Source: JBOGJG01 sp050747825
GTDB lineage: Bacteria; Acidobacteriota; UBA6911; RPQK01; JBOGJG01
Direction: 5' to 3'
DNA: 23,272 nucleotides
NCBI GenBank assembly: GCA_050747825.1
Contig: JBOGJG010000045.1
Span: 1 to 23,272 of the forward strand
The notes below the pieces were generated by a model. The model searched no databases. It was given only the letters and a program-made list of their open reading frames with translations, and was not told the DNA's origin. Shown here piece after piece: positions 1-8,091 of the stretch. Both the position numbers and the translations under genes were made by a program. Numbering within the stretch: the stretch's first letter is position 1; every line of letters begins with the position of its first letter.

Positions 1-25
1 ACGCGAGCGTTACAATGTTCGTACG

Positions 26-406
26 ATGATCAAACAGCTAACAAAAACCGGAAATAGCCTTGCTTTAGTGCTCGACCGGCCGCTTCTGCAGCTAACGAAC
101 ATCGATGCAGATACTCCGCTTGAGGTCTCAACTGATGGTGGCGTCATCGTGACCGCCCCCGGCGATACGACAGATTTTGTTTCCAGGTACTTTGCGCCAG
201 CATTTGGAATTCCCGAGGATCCCGTCACAGGGTCTTCGCATTGCACGCTTGTTCCGTATTGGTCCGAGCGCACCGGGAAAGAGGAGTTGCACGCTCTTCA
301 GGTGTCTCGAAGGGGTGGGGAGTTGTTTTGCCGCTCCCACACTGACAAGGTGGTCATCGCCGGGCGGGCGGTCAGCTATCTCCAGGGCATGATTCAACTG
401 CCCTAG
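26..406 (+). CDS. Chimeric ORF: MazE/AbrB-like N-terminus joined to PhzF-family C-terminus
   Basis: This 126-residue ORF is two unrelated pieces in one frame. Residues 1 to about 40 (MIKQLTKTGNSLALVLDRP, then an LEVSTDGG end) look like a SpoVT-AbrB swapped-hairpin DNA-binding domain of MazE-type antitoxins. From about residue 41 the chain matches the C-terminal part of PhzF-family isomerases, with the hallmark FGIPEDPVTGSSHCTLVPYW and the later SRRGGELFC. A full PhzF protein has roughly 260-300 residues, so its N-terminal half, including the catalytic glutamate, is missing. Both families carry a GVIV-like strand at the join, so fusion through short shared sequence is plausible. A TACAAT that could be a -10 box lies at 11-16; any -35 box is outside the window. 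An enzyme activity is unlikely. It may be a relic or an assembly join. Confidence 0.6.
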   Translation: MIKQLTKTGNSLALVLDRPLLQLTNIDADTPLEVSTDGGVIVTAPGDTTDFVSRYFAPAFGIPEDPVTGSSHCTLVPYWSERTGKEELHALQVSRRGGELFCRSHTDKVVIAGRAVSYLQGMIQLP

Positions 407-1204
407 CCACGCTTCAAAGAACTATGCTTCAGCCGTCGGAGAGCCGAAACAGGGCACCCTGGAACGAAGCTGACGACGCCCAGATTCTCGTACCCGGCAG
501 ATTTTCTGACCCGCACGTTATTAGCAGGAGATGAGAACATCGCTTGCTGTCTACCGGCCACGGAGTTCCGTGGACGGGGCGCTGGCGAGAGCGCTCGACC
601 TTCGCGATGACCGGCTGCCCGTCACTCGGTCCGATCAAGCAGGAAGGATCGTCATCCTGCGGCCCTCGAACCGAGGACCGATGGGATGTTGGATCCAGGC
701 CAAGGGCTTCCAGGGCAAGCTTCTGAAGGGGACGCCGCTGCCCAAGTGATTCTTCACCAAGCGCCGGAATGGGGGGGTGCGTGTACTCCAGCCGGGGAAT
801 GCCGATCGAGGGCGCTCGGATTGCGATCTGGGTCCCCGAGGAAGGATGGCTTCGTTCCGCCGCGAGATCGAGGGGCGGGAGAGCGGCGTCAGCTTCCCAG
901 CACGACCCAGCCCAGCGACCGGGCAACCTGAGCCTGGCGCAGCCGCCGACATCGCTCATGCAACCACATGACCCGATCATGTAGTTCCTCGTCAAGCGGC
1001 TGCCGGTGGGCGGCTCGGTTCCACTCGTTGGAAACGTCTGGTCTCACATCGGATGCGCGCCCTGCTTGTCGTAAAGACGGAAGTGTGAACCTTCATTGAA
1101 CACGTACAAGTCCTGTTCAGTCAGGAGGTCCGGGCCTGCTGTTTTCTCTGGTTTCGGATGGGCTTGCGACTCATGGCCGACCCTTTTTTACCTCTTCGGC
1201 CCTT
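407..1204. other. About 800 bp without an intact gene; degenerate sequence
   Basis: No ORF here has a convincing protein family. The long minus-strand ORF over 429-995 has the composition of a shadow in GC-rich DNA. The only recognisable piece is a GlgB-like N-terminal remnant at 1044-1174, listed separately. A second minus-strand stretch at roughly 890-1075 translates to a protein-like string with WNRAAHRQPLDEELHDRV, which I could not assign. With the chimeric ORF to its left, the region looks like a rearrangement scar between the conserved rpmH-mnmE block and whatever lies outside the window. Confidence 0.5.
1044..1174 (-). pseudogene. Remnant of glycogen branching enzyme N-terminus
   Basis: On the minus strand just downstream of mnmE, one frame reads PDLLTEQDLYVFNEGSHF followed by RLYDKQGAHPM and a TGA at 1046-1044. 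The pattern LTEQDLYLFNEGxHxRLYxKLGAHP is typical of the start of 1,4-alpha-glucan branching enzyme, just before its CBM48 domain. The only ATG upstream (1174, reading MSRKPIR) is in a different frame, so at least one frameshift separates start and body. Nothing after the stop resembles the catalytic domain. This is best read as the stump of a glgB gene once next to mnmE. The family call rests on one short motif recalled from memory. Confidence 0.5.
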
Positions 1205-2575
1205 TCACTTGCCGATGCAGAAGGTCGAGAATATCTGCTGGAGGATATCCTCGACTGTGGTTTCGCCCGTGATCTGCCCCAGAGCCTCCAGCGTTTTCCG
1301 GAATTCATAGAGAGGGAATTCCTCGCTCAGGCCCGATTCATAGGACTGCAGCCCTGATTGGAGGTAGCGCCGCGCCAGTTCGACACATTGTTTATGGCGC
1401 GCGTTTGTCAGGACCACTCCCTCCCGCTCGATTCCGCCTTCCGGAGCGGCTGCCTGCAAGATGGCCTCTTTCAACTCATCCAAGTGAACCCGCCGCAGCG
1501 CGGACACGTGTACCGTAGCCGCACAAGACCCTGCAATCTCGTCAGGAATTTTCACATGGGCAGGAAGGTCTTCCTTATTTAGAACCAGAATGCAGGGGGC
1601 ATGGCGAATGTTTGCCCACACGCGAAGATCGTCCTCCGCAAACTCCGCATTTCGGTCCACCACAAAAAGCACGAGGTCAGACTGTTTCAGGAAGTCAAGA
1701 GACTTCTGAACACCCAGGGACTCCACCAAGTCGCTGGCTTGACGGATGCCGGCCGTATCGACCAGTCGCACGGGAATGCCCTGCACATCGATCGTCTCAG
1801 TCAAGGCATCCCGCGTTGTCCCTGGGATTTCCGTCACGATGGCCCGGTCTTCCAGAAGCAGGGCATTGAATAGGCTGGACTTGCCGGCATTTGGGCGGCC
1901 GGCGATCGAGACCAACAGGCCATCGTGGACTATTTTGCCCAGCGCAAAAGTGGCCGACAACTCCTGAAGCCGGAGGCCTACCTCACGAATGGAGCGCCTC
2001 AGGCTTTCCCTTGCCTCCGGCGCCGCCTGATCCTCTACAAATTCGATCGTCGTCTCCATATGGCTGATTACGCGGATCAGCTCGGTCTTAAGGGGCTGGA
2101 GCAGCCGGGACAACTTGCCGTCAAGCTGCTCGGTGGCCACTTTAGCCTGAAAGACAGTCTGACTTTCAATGAGATCCCGGACGGCCTCGGCCTGCGCCAG
2201 ATCCATCTTCCCATTGAGAAAGGCCCGCATCGTGAACTCCCCCGGCTCGGCCAGACGGGCCCCAAACTCCAGGAACATTTCAACGATGCGCCGAGCCAAG
2301 GGAGGGCTGCCATGGCAGGAAATCTCGATGACATCCTCGCCTGTGTAAGAGTGGGGCGCAGGGAAAAAGGTCGCCAGCACTTGGTCGATAGGGTGGCCGC
2401 TCGTATCGATCAGGCGCCCCAGGACGGGCGTGCGATCCAACAACTCAGCTTGAAGACGGGAGTGAAACCGTCTCTCCAGCAGGACCCGGCTCTCAGCGCC
2501 ACTCAAGCGAATAACCGAGATGGCCCCTTTTCCAGGCGGGGTGGCGAGGGCAACAATCGTGTCCGTGCGCGTCAA
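1205..2575 (-). CDS. mnmE: tRNA modification GTPase MnmE (TrmE)
   Basis: With MnmG, MnmE modifies the wobble uridine (cmnm5U34) of several tRNAs, using tetrahydrofolate, GTP and potassium in the cytoplasm. The 456-residue length is normal. The N-terminal folate-binding domain starts with DTIVALATPPGKGAISVIRL. The central G domain has the P-loop GRPNAGKSSLFNAL, the G2 region IPGTTRD, the G3 motif DTAGIR and the G4 motif NKED. The chain ends in FCIGK, whose cysteine is the family's invariant catalytic-site residue. It lies 6 bp after jag on the same strand, the last gene of the rpmH-rnpA-yidD-yidC-jag-mnmE block, as in many bacteria. Confidence 0.97.
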   Translation of the reverse strand: MTRTDTIVALATPPGKGAISVIRLSGAESRVLLERRFHSRLQAELLDRTPVLGRLIDTSGHPIDQVLATFFPAPHSYTGEDVIEISCHGSPPLARRIVEMFLEFGARLAEPGEFTMRAFLNGKMDLAQAEAVRDLIESQTVFQAKVATEQLDGKLSRLLQPLKTELIRVISHMETTIEFVEDQAAPEARESLRRSIREVGLRLQELSATFALGKIVHDGLLVSIAGRPNAGKSSLFNALLLEDRAIVTEIPGTTRDALTETIDVQGIPVRLVDTAGIRQASDLVESLGVQKSLDFLKQSDLVLFVVDRNAEFAEDDLRVWANIRHAPCILVLNKEDLPAHVKIPDEIAGSCAATVHVSALRRVHLDELKEAILQAAAPEGGIEREGVVLTNARHKQCVELARRYLQSGLQSYESGLSEEFPLYEFRKTLEALGQITGETTVEDILQQIFSTFCIGK

Positions 2576-2581
2576 GATTGA

Positions 2582-3115
2582 CTACTGTGCCGGCAGGATG
2601 ATCACGCGGCGATACTTTCCGCTTCCCTGGCTTTCCGTGCGGATTCCTTCTGCCTCCGCCAGCGTGACATGGATTACGCGCCGTTCCGCGGCCGGCATGG
2701 GCTGCAGGGAAAAGGGGGTGCCCGAGAACTTCACTTCTTCGGCGGCTTTTTTGGCCAGCAGGGATAGCTCAAGCTCACGCGTTGAGCGGTAATCATTACA
2801 ATCAACCACAAAATTCAGCCCGTCCTGCGAATGGCGGTAACAGACCTGGTTCAAAAGGTGATTGATGGAGTACAGGACGCGAGCGCTGCTGCTCAGCACG
2901 AGGCCGCAATCTTCGCCCTCCAGGCGGACATTGATCAGATCATCAGAGGAATCCACCTTGAACTGCAAATCCAGTCCTGCCTTTTGAAGCAACTCTCTCA
3001 GAAAGCCATCAACGCGGGCCAGTATCTCTTCGCGCGACTTCTTCACTTGGCCCGGCCCGCCTTTTTCCTGGACTTTTTGGAAGCTCTGTTCACCTGAAAC
3101 TGTTCTGGATTCCAT
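2582..3115 (-). CDS. jag: Jag/KhpB-type RNA-binding protein (KH and R3H domains)
   Basis: This is a small single-strand nucleic-acid-binding protein encoded downstream of yidC. The middle (about residues 50-110) fits the Jag-type KH domain, with LINVRLEGEDCGLVLSS and an ending in NFVVDCNDYR. The last 65 residues are the R3H domain, with LAKKAAEEVKFSGTPFSL, ERRVIHVTLAE and GSGKYRRVIILP. The separate Jag_N domain of firmicute proteins is absent. The ATG at 3115 would overlap yidC by 73 bp. A GTG at 3046, just before KKSREEI, overlaps the yidC stop as GTGA, and typical homologues begin with similar residues. I favour the GTG start, giving about 154 residues. Confidence 0.88.
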   Translation of the reverse strand: MESRTVSGEQSFQKVQEKGGPGQVKKSREEILARVDGFLRELLQKAGLDLQFKVDSSDDLINVRLEGEDCGLVLSSSARVLYSINHLLNQVCYRHSQDGLNFVVDCNDYRSTRELELSLLAKKAAEEVKFSGTPFSLQPMPAAERRVIHVTLAEAEGIRTESQGSGKYRRVIILPAQ

Positions 3116-4770
3116 TTTTGCATTAAGACCTGAAACATAATAGCAAACACGTTGCTAAACAGAAAATAAAGCGCCAGCCCGCTCGAGACGGAGAGAAAAA
3201 AGAAGGTGAAGATCACCGGGAGCGCCAGCATCATTTTGCGCTGAGTCGGGTCGCCAGCGCTGGGTGTCATCACCTGCTGCACAAGCATGCTGGCCCCCAT
3301 CACGATCGGGGTGGCGTAATAGGGGTCGTGCCGCGAGAGGTCGTCAATCCAGAGAATAAACGGCGCCCCACGCAGTTCGATTGAATAGGCCAGCATCGTG
3401 TAAAAGGCGAATAGAATCGGCATTTGGATCACCAGCGGCAGGCAGCCGCCCAGAGGATTTACGCCATGCTGCTGGTAGAGACCCATAACCTCCTGATTCA
3501 TCTGCTGGCGGCGGGGATCGTCGCGCTTCATATTCTTGTACTTGTCCTGGATGGATTTCAACTGCGGTTGCAACTCCGACATCTTCTTCATCGAAGACAT
3601 CTGCTTATGCCGGACCGGCCACAGCAGAAGATTGATCATGAAGGTCAAGATGATGATGGCCCAACCGTAGTTTTGGACGAAGCCGTAGATGAATTTCAGA
3701 CTGAAGAGCAGCGGCTTTACGATTAGCGCAAACCAACCGTAATCAATAAGCTCACCCAGGGTGGGGTCCACGTTGCGCAGGATTTCCCCGTCCTTGGGCC
3801 CGATAAACAAGTCGAATTCCGGACTCGCGTCCAGGCCCACTTCTGCCACCAAAAGCGCGGCCGGGCTTTGCTCGGCCTGGGGATCGCCCGGCTGATCCCC
3901 CTCCAGGCGAAAACGCACCTGTCGAATTCCATCCGGGTTTAACAGGGCATAAGCGAAATACTGGCTGTCCTGAGCGACCCAACTCGGACTGATCTCGAGC
4001 TGCTGGGCGGCGCCCTCCAGGTCATCGGCCGTATAGGCCACCGTCGAGCCGTTGCTGAAATAAACCAGCCTCGGGTAGGTGAAGTCCTGTGAAACCTGGT
4101 CCTGCCGGCCGATTCCAGGACCCAGGACAACGGAGTGGGGAATTGCGCGGCCGCGCTCGCGCACCTCTGTCTCGAATTCCAGGGTGTAGCCGGAGACAGG
4201 CACACGGATTGTCCGCGTGACCTCTATTTCGTCTCCCTCGTAATGGAAGGTGATCTCCGCCGGAGCCTTCAGGCTCTCGCCCGTCACCCCTTGCAGCTCG
4301 TACACCGCAGCGGAGAGCTCTTCGCTGACGTCCTGATCGGAAGCGCGTAGCGATAAGGGTCGCGGCAAGCCTTCCGGAAGCCCCTGCGGGATGAGCTCGA
4401 GCGGCTCGCCGGCCTCCGTTGCGTAGTGCTTGAGCCGGGCGCTCTCCAGTACAGCACCGACATTGCTCCAGCGCAGAATCATGTCTTCGTTTTCCACCTG
4501 GACGCTTTGAGGCGAGGCTGCCGTTCTGGTCGGGGTCGCGGGGCGTTCCGGCGGGGCCGGCTCTGCTTCCTGCTGAATCGGCGCCGGCTCCCCGGGCCGA
4601 TCTTCCTGCGCGGCCGGCAGAGTTGCCGGTGTCTGCGGCGCCGCGGCCGGTGGACTGGGGAAAAATGCCTGGTACAGATACGGGGTGGCCAGCAGGATGG
4701 CCATCGACAGCAGAATGGCGATCAAAAGCCGCTTCTCTGTATCCATCTGGAAATGATCTTGGTTGCTCAT
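3043..4770 (-). CDS. yidC: Membrane protein insertase YidC
   Basis: YidC inserts and folds inner-membrane proteins, alone or with SecYEG. The 575 residues follow the Gram-negative layout. There is an N-terminal transmembrane helix (LLIAILLSMAILLATPYLY), then a proline-rich linker and a large beta-rich periplasmic domain to about residue 345. The conserved five-helix insertase core follows, with the GWAIIILTFMINLLLWPVR segment, the amphipathic KMSELQPQLKSIQDKYK coiled region, GVNPLGGCLPLVIQMPILFA and a C-terminal helix pair. The tail is strongly basic (KKSRKKAGRAK), as expected for contact with the ribosome. It follows yidD by 19 bp. Confidence 0.97.
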   Translation of the reverse strand: MSNQDHFQMDTEKRLLIAILLSMAILLATPYLYQAFFPSPPAAAPQTPATLPAAQEDRPGEPAPIQQEAEPAPPERPATPTRTAASPQSVQVENEDMILRWSNVGAVLESARLKHYATEAGEPLELIPQGLPEGLPRPLSLRASDQDVSEELSAAVYELQGVTGESLKAPAEITFHYEGDEIEVTRTIRVPVSGYTLEFETEVRERGRAIPHSVVLGPGIGRQDQVSQDFTYPRLVYFSNGSTVAYTADDLEGAAQQLEISPSWVAQDSQYFAYALLNPDGIRQVRFRLEGDQPGDPQAEQSPAALLVAEVGLDASPEFDLFIGPKDGEILRNVDPTLGELIDYGWFALIVKPLLFSLKFIYGFVQNYGWAIIILTFMINLLLWPVRHKQMSSMKKMSELQPQLKSIQDKYKNMKRDDPRRQQMNQEVMGLYQQHGVNPLGGCLPLVIQMPILFAFYTMLAYSIELRGAPFILWIDDLSRHDPYYATPIVMGASMLVQQVMTPSAGDPTQRKMMLALPVIFTFFFLSVSSGLALYFLFSNVFAIMFQVLMQKWNPEQFQVNRASKKSRKKAGRAK

Positions 4771-4789
4771 TTGTAACGTTCTTCAGATC

Positions 4790-4999
4790 TCAAGGGACTG
4801 GATCCATCCCTCCGGGGTTCCAGGGGTGACACTTCACGATACGCCTGATCCCGAGGAAGATTCCTTTGCGGACGCCCCATTTTTCGATGGCCCGGCGCAT
4901 GTACTCTGAACATGAGGGATGAAAACGGCAGGCGCGTGGCAATATCGGAGATATTGCTTTCTGATACAGCCGGATTAAACTCCTGATCAAAACGCTCAT
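4790..4999 (-). CDS. yidD: Membrane protein insertion efficiency factor YidD
   Basis: This 69-residue protein carries the YidD signature: LIRLYQKAISPILPRACRF, then HPSCSEYMRRAI and ending VKCHPWNPGG. YidD is a small membrane-associated protein thought to help YidC-dependent insertion. The start overlaps the end of rnpA in an ATGA arrangement (4999-4996), pointing to translational coupling. A longer ORF in another frame over the same stretch is a shadow. Confidence 0.95.
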   Translation of the reverse strand: MSVLIRSLIRLYQKAISPILPRACRFHPSCSEYMRRAIEKWGVRKGIFLGIRRIVKCHPWNPGGMDPVP

Positions 5000-5361
5000 C
5001 TCTCACCAACTCGGCATTTCCAGCGCTGTAGGGCACTCAAGAAGTCGTCGCGAAGCGCCTGGTATGAGACTCTAGCGGCTGATCGCTTCGCATTTACTAT
5101 GATGTCGCTGGGGGGAGAAATTGCCGTCCTGTTTGTCCTGAAAACTTCGCGCAGGCGGCGCTTTATACGGCTCCTGGTGACAGAATTGCCGATTCTACGG
5201 GAAACCGTTAGCCCCAGCCGATTGAAGGCCAAGTGATTCTCCAGGACGTACAGGACAAGGTGGTCACCTTGCACTTTTTGCCCTCGCTCGTAGGCAGCGG
5301 CGTACTCTCGGCGCTTATGAAGCCGCTCGCTTTTTGGAAAGCCATAAGTGGTCTCATCCAC
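4996..5361 (-). CDS. rnpA: Ribonuclease P protein component
   Basis: This is the protein subunit of RNase P, which matures the 5' ends of tRNAs together with the catalytic RNA. The 121 residues show the family pattern: an N-terminal PKSERLHKRREYAAAYERG, a central LGLTVSRRIGNSVTRSRIKR (the RNR-type RNA-binding helix), then LREVFR and a DIIVNAKRSA strand. It overlaps the end of rpmH by 8 bp and yidD by 4 bp, as expected for the rpmH-rnpA-yidD unit. Confidence 0.96.
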   Translation of the reverse strand: MDETTYGFPKSERLHKRREYAAAYERGQKVQGDHLVLYVLENHLAFNRLGLTVSRRIGNSVTRSRIKRRLREVFRTNRTAISPPSDIIVNAKRSAARVSYQALRDDFLSALQRWKCRVGER

Positions 5362-5494
5362 TCACTGTCAGCCTCTTCCGGCCCTTGGCGCGGCGGCGCT
5401 TTAATACCAATCTGCCCGTCCGGCTGCTCATTCGCTCCCGAAATCCGTGCGTTTTCCGGCGCCGCCGGTTGTTTGGCTGAAAAGTCCTCTTCAT
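5354..5494 (-). CDS. rpmH: 50S ribosomal protein L34
   Basis: The 46-residue basic protein MKRTFQPNNRRRRKTHGF ... RLVLKRRRAKGRKRLTV is a clear L34. I chose the ATG at 5494 because L34 proteins begin MKRTFQP. The ATG at 5536 adds 14 residues not found in the family. A purine-rich GAGGGAGA lies about 8 bp before the chosen start. It is the first gene of the minus-strand block, and a sigma-70-like promoter lies 33 bp upstream (5527-5555). Confidence 0.97.
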   Translation of the reverse strand: MKRTFQPNNRRRRKTHGFRERMSSRTGRLVLKRRRAKGRKRLTVSG

Positions 5495-5526
5495 GGCGGT
5501 GTCTCCCTCGCATCCGAAAAAGGTTG

Positions 5527-5555
5527 ATCGTATCAACTTTGAAATGTGTGTTCAA
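5527..5555 (-). promoter_or_regulatory. Predicted sigma-70 promoter of the rpmH operon
   Basis: On the minus strand, a TTGAAC -35 box (5555-5550) is followed by a 17-bp spacer and TACGAT (5532-5527). This puts the transcript start about 25-30 nt before the rpmH ATG at 5494. Just upstream on the plus strand is a direct repeat of GAACGTCAT (5564-5572 and 5574-5582, period 10 bp), which could be a binding site. Both are seen by eye only. Confidence 0.5.
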
Positions 5556-5673
5556 GCTATATGGAACGTCATTGAACGTCATATTACATTGGGCAGTGGC
5601 CGCTGGCATCGCTTGGGTGGCCCGCAACCGATCCGGTGATCATGTCGGGGCTGCCAGTGTCACGAGCGGCTCC

Positions 5674-6675
5674 TTAATACCCACGATCGCGCTTGGCCGA
5701 GGATATCTGTCGCTCGTTGTCCTCGTAAGTGTGATTTTCCTGGCCCCGGAAGCTTCCGCGCACGTAGAAGGGCCGACGGTACACCGTGTGGGCTTCCGCG
5801 CGCAGGTGAGCGATCATCTGGTGAGCGGTCCGCGTGCGGCGCTCGTGGCGCAGCATATCAAGGTCCACAGGCCCCACCACGATCTTCTCGCCATCTCCGG
5901 GTGTGGCTTGCGCCACAATCCGCCCATCGTAGTCAACGATCATGCTCCCTCCGGGCCAGGAGAAAGGGGGATAATGCTCCAGGGATGCCGCCTGGTTGGC
6001 GGCCACCACATAAGCCAGGTTCTCCAGGGCCCGGCAGCGGTTAACGACTGTCCACCAGTCGTTGGGCGCCGTCGCGCCAAACGGGTCCATATAGGCGGAT
6101 ACGCGCACCAGGATCTCCGCGCCGCTGGCCGCGAGCTGGCGCAATACCTCCGGAAACAGCCAGTCATAACATAGAGCCGTTCCGATGCGCCCGATCGGGG
6201 TATCGGCCACGGGAAACAGCTCTTCCTCATACCCTTCAATGTCGTGGGGGCTGGTATGCACTTCCCAGGGAATCCACGGGTAGACCTTCCGATATTTCAG
6301 CAGGATCCCCGCCGGGCCAATCAGGCAAGTCGTATTAAAGAGCGCGTTCTTGTATTTCGGATCGATCTCCAGCATGGAACCGGTTTGGATGTACGCCTCG
6401 TGTTCGGCAGCCTTGGCCTGGAGCTTCGCGGTGTGCTCGTTAGGAACTTCCACCCCGAGCTTATCCCGCAACTCTTTAAGCGTCGGATAGACAGGGGCCG
6501 CATGGCTGAATTCAGGGAAGGCCAGGAGCCGCACCGGCAAAAAAGGCTTATAGCCTGTTACCGCCTGATCGACCAAGTGCAGGATGCGCGTTGTATTCTT
6601 TGCCATTTCCCCTCGATTCGAGGGGTTCGGCATGTCCGTCTGAATGGCCGCGGCGTAATACTTCAAGGTGGGCAT
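5674..6675 (-). CDS. Nitrilase-superfamily carbon-nitrogen hydrolase
   Basis: A 333-residue cytoplasmic amidohydrolase of the CN_hydrolase fold. The catalytic triad is visible: Glu55 in FPEFSHAAP, Lys130 in KYRKVYPW and Cys169 in ALCYDWLFPE. The segment NLAYVVAANQAA and the SMIVDYDGRIVAQ turn are also typical. These enzymes cleave amides, N-carbamoyl compounds or nitriles. The substrate cannot be read from the sequence; the length and YDWLFPE context suggest an amidase or carbamoylase rather than a plant-type nitrilase. It follows the zf-TFIIB gene by 10 bp, so it is probably part of the pheA transcript. Confidence 0.9.
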   Translation of the reverse strand: MPTLKYYAAAIQTDMPNPSNRGEMAKNTTRILHLVDQAVTGYKPFLPVRLLAFPEFSHAAPVYPTLKELRDKLGVEVPNEHTAKLQAKAAEHEAYIQTGSMLEIDPKYKNALFNTTCLIGPAGILLKYRKVYPWIPWEVHTSPHDIEGYEEELFPVADTPIGRIGTALCYDWLFPEVLRQLAASGAEILVRVSAYMDPFGATAPNDWWTVVNRCRALENLAYVVAANQAASLEHYPPFSWPGGSMIVDYDGRIVAQATPGDGEKIVVGPVDLDMLRHERRTRTAHQMIAHLRAEAHTVYRRPFYVRGSFRGQENHTYEDNERQISSAKRDRGY

Positions 6676-6685
6676 GCTGGAGAGC

Positions 6686-7072
6686 TTAGTCGGGCCGCTC
6701 GGCTCGCTTAATGTTGAAGCCCTGAGTGAAAAATGCGTCTACCTTTTGGGAAAGCCGGTCCAGGAAGGAGGCTTTCTCGTTCATCTTCAATACCAAGTCA
6801 AGTTCGCCTTTATCGAAAAAGCTGCCGCCGCAGCGGGTGCAGATATCGATCTTGACGGCGCCCTGTTCGGCCTCCTCCATGGTGCCGCCACACTTAGGAC
6901 AGCGCATCCAGTGCGCTTCCTGTTCGGCCTTCAGGCGCTGCACTTCGCGCTCTTTGTTCCGCACTTCGCGCAGGCGGCGCACCAGATCCAGATCTTGTCT
7001 GTAGAAATACTCTTCTTCGTCCGGCCTCTCGCTTAACGATCGGAAACCAACAGGTCTTTCTTCTTCTGCCAT
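6686..7072 (-). CDS. zf-TFIIB domain protein
   Basis: A 128-residue protein with a charged, helical N-terminal half (about residues 20-55, likely coiled coil: DLVRRLREVRNKEREVQRLK) and a zinc ribbon with two CxxC knuckles, MRCPKCGGTMEE and ICTRCGGSFFDKGEL. This matches the zf-TFIIB family of small bacterial proteins, whose function is poorly known. It sits between pheA (17 bp gap) and the nitrilase (10 bp gap). The C-terminal ASFLDRLSQKVDAFF may be an amphipathic helix. Confidence 0.85.
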   Translation of the reverse strand: MAEEERPVGFRSLSERPDEEEYFYRQDLDLVRRLREVRNKEREVQRLKAEQEAHWMRCPKCGGTMEEAEQGAVKIDICTRCGGSFFDKGELDLVLKMNEKASFLDRLSQKVDAFFTQGFNIKRAERPD

Positions 7073-7089
7073 TTTTAATTCCCTCTATG

Positions 7090-7938
7090 TTACATGCCTT
7101 TCTTTTCTTGTGTTTCGTCCCGGGGATAACTCCCCAACACCTCAAGAAATTCAGTGATTTCCCTCAAATGATTCAGCGCGTTACGGCTGCGCTGTTCCTC
7201 GAGATTGGCCAGAAAATCCACATAGAAGAGATACTCCCAGGGGCGGCCGGCGATGGGCCGCGATTCAATCTTGCTCAAGTCAATATCCCGCAAGGCAAAA
7301 ACGCTGAGAGATTTAAACAGGGCGCCAGGAGCGTTTTTAAAGCTAAACACGATGGATGTTTTATTGGCCGTTTGCGGGGTCTCCAGACTGGCGGAAAGCA
7401 GGAAAAAGCGCGTGAAGTTCTCTTTGTTATCTTCGACATCCTCTTCCAGAATTTCGCCTCCATAAAACTCGGCCGCCCTCTTGCCCGCAACAGCGGCATG
7501 GTCTCTTAGGTTGTTTTCCATGATCCGCTTTACGCTGCCCGAAGTGTCGTAAGCGCTTTTCTTGGTGAAGTGCGGGTAGCGCTCGAATAGTGTTTCGCAC
7601 TGATCGAGAGCGACCGGGTGGGATATCACGGTTTTGATCTCTTCCAGTGAAACACCTGGGTGAGCGATTAAGTTATGGCGGATTCGTAGATTCGTTTCAA
7701 GAATGATCTTTAGCCCGTAGCGGAGCAACAGGTCATAGTTCTTGTGTATTGAGCCGGCTAATGAGTTCTCGATCGGGATCACACAATAACGGCATTCGGA
7801 GTTTGCCGTAAGGCGAAAAACATCCTCAAAATGCTCGCAGCACCGAATGGCGGTCTCCGCGCCCAACAGGCGCACGGCCGCCTCCTCGCTAAATGAGCCG
7901 CGCTCGCCCTGGATTGCAACGGCGATCCCCTCGTTCAT
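7090..7938 (-). CDS. pheA: Prephenate dehydratase
   Basis: It converts prephenate to phenylpyruvate in phenylalanine synthesis. The 282 residues hold an N-terminal PDT domain (VAIQGERGSFSEEAA; VIPIENSLAGSIHKNYDLL; SAYDTSGSVKRI; the substrate-binding NFTRFFLL) and a C-terminal ACT domain with FKNAPGALFKSLSVFALRDI and IESRPIAGRPWEYLFYVDF, typical of feedback control by phenylalanine. There is no fused chorismate mutase, so this is the monofunctional form. Its ATG overlaps the TGA of a short PHP-like ORF (ATGA, 7938-7935), suggesting coupled translation. Confidence 0.95.
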   Translation of the reverse strand: MNEGIAVAIQGERGSFSEEAAVRLLGAETAIRCCEHFEDVFRLTANSECRYCVIPIENSLAGSIHKNYDLLLRYGLKIILETNLRIRHNLIAHPGVSLEEIKTVISHPVALDQCETLFERYPHFTKKSAYDTSGSVKRIMENNLRDHAAVAGKRAAEFYGGEILEEDVEDNKENFTRFFLLSASLETPQTANKTSIVFSFKNAPGALFKSLSVFALRDIDLSKIESRPIAGRPWEYLFYVDFLANLEEQRSRNALNHLREITEFLEVLGSYPRDETQEKKGM

Positions 7939-8054
7939 TCCTCGATTTGGTTCAGGCGGGCGGCTGCGTCAATAAGTTGCGGCGTAATACGGTGCCCATC
8001 ATGCGGGTCATCAATTGTATGGGTATGCAGCTCTGCTTTCAGCCATTTCTTCAT
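7935..8054 (-). pseudogene. Short ORF: truncated PHP-domain phosphoesterase N-terminus
   Basis: This 39-codon ORF starts MKKWLKAELHTHTIDDPHDG and continues HRITPQLIDAAARLNQIEE before a TGA. The ELHTHT plus DDPHDG pattern is the first metal-binding motif of PHP-domain phosphoesterases (histidinol-phosphatase or YciV-like), whose usual next step is a helix such as PEELIDAAA. The rest of the domain is gone, so no activity is expected. Its stop overlaps the pheA start by 4 bp and its ATG lies 37 bp after the 3' end of selC. It may now act only as a coupled leader ORF for pheA. Confidence 0.6.
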
Positions 8055-8091
8055 TCGCCCTAAACCCTACTCGAAAACATAACCACTTTCC

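Noticed and set aside
429..995. Long minus-strand ORF of 188 codons
   Set aside because: No recognisable motif or RBS; GC-rich DNA gives long chance ORFs, and overlapping frames are equally open.
1925..2581. Plus-strand 218-codon ORF
   Set aside because: Antisense to mnmE, which is unambiguous.
5233..6174. Plus-strand 313-codon ORF
   Set aside because: Antisense to rnpA, rpmH and the nitrilase gene, all of which have clear family motifs; a shadow ORF.
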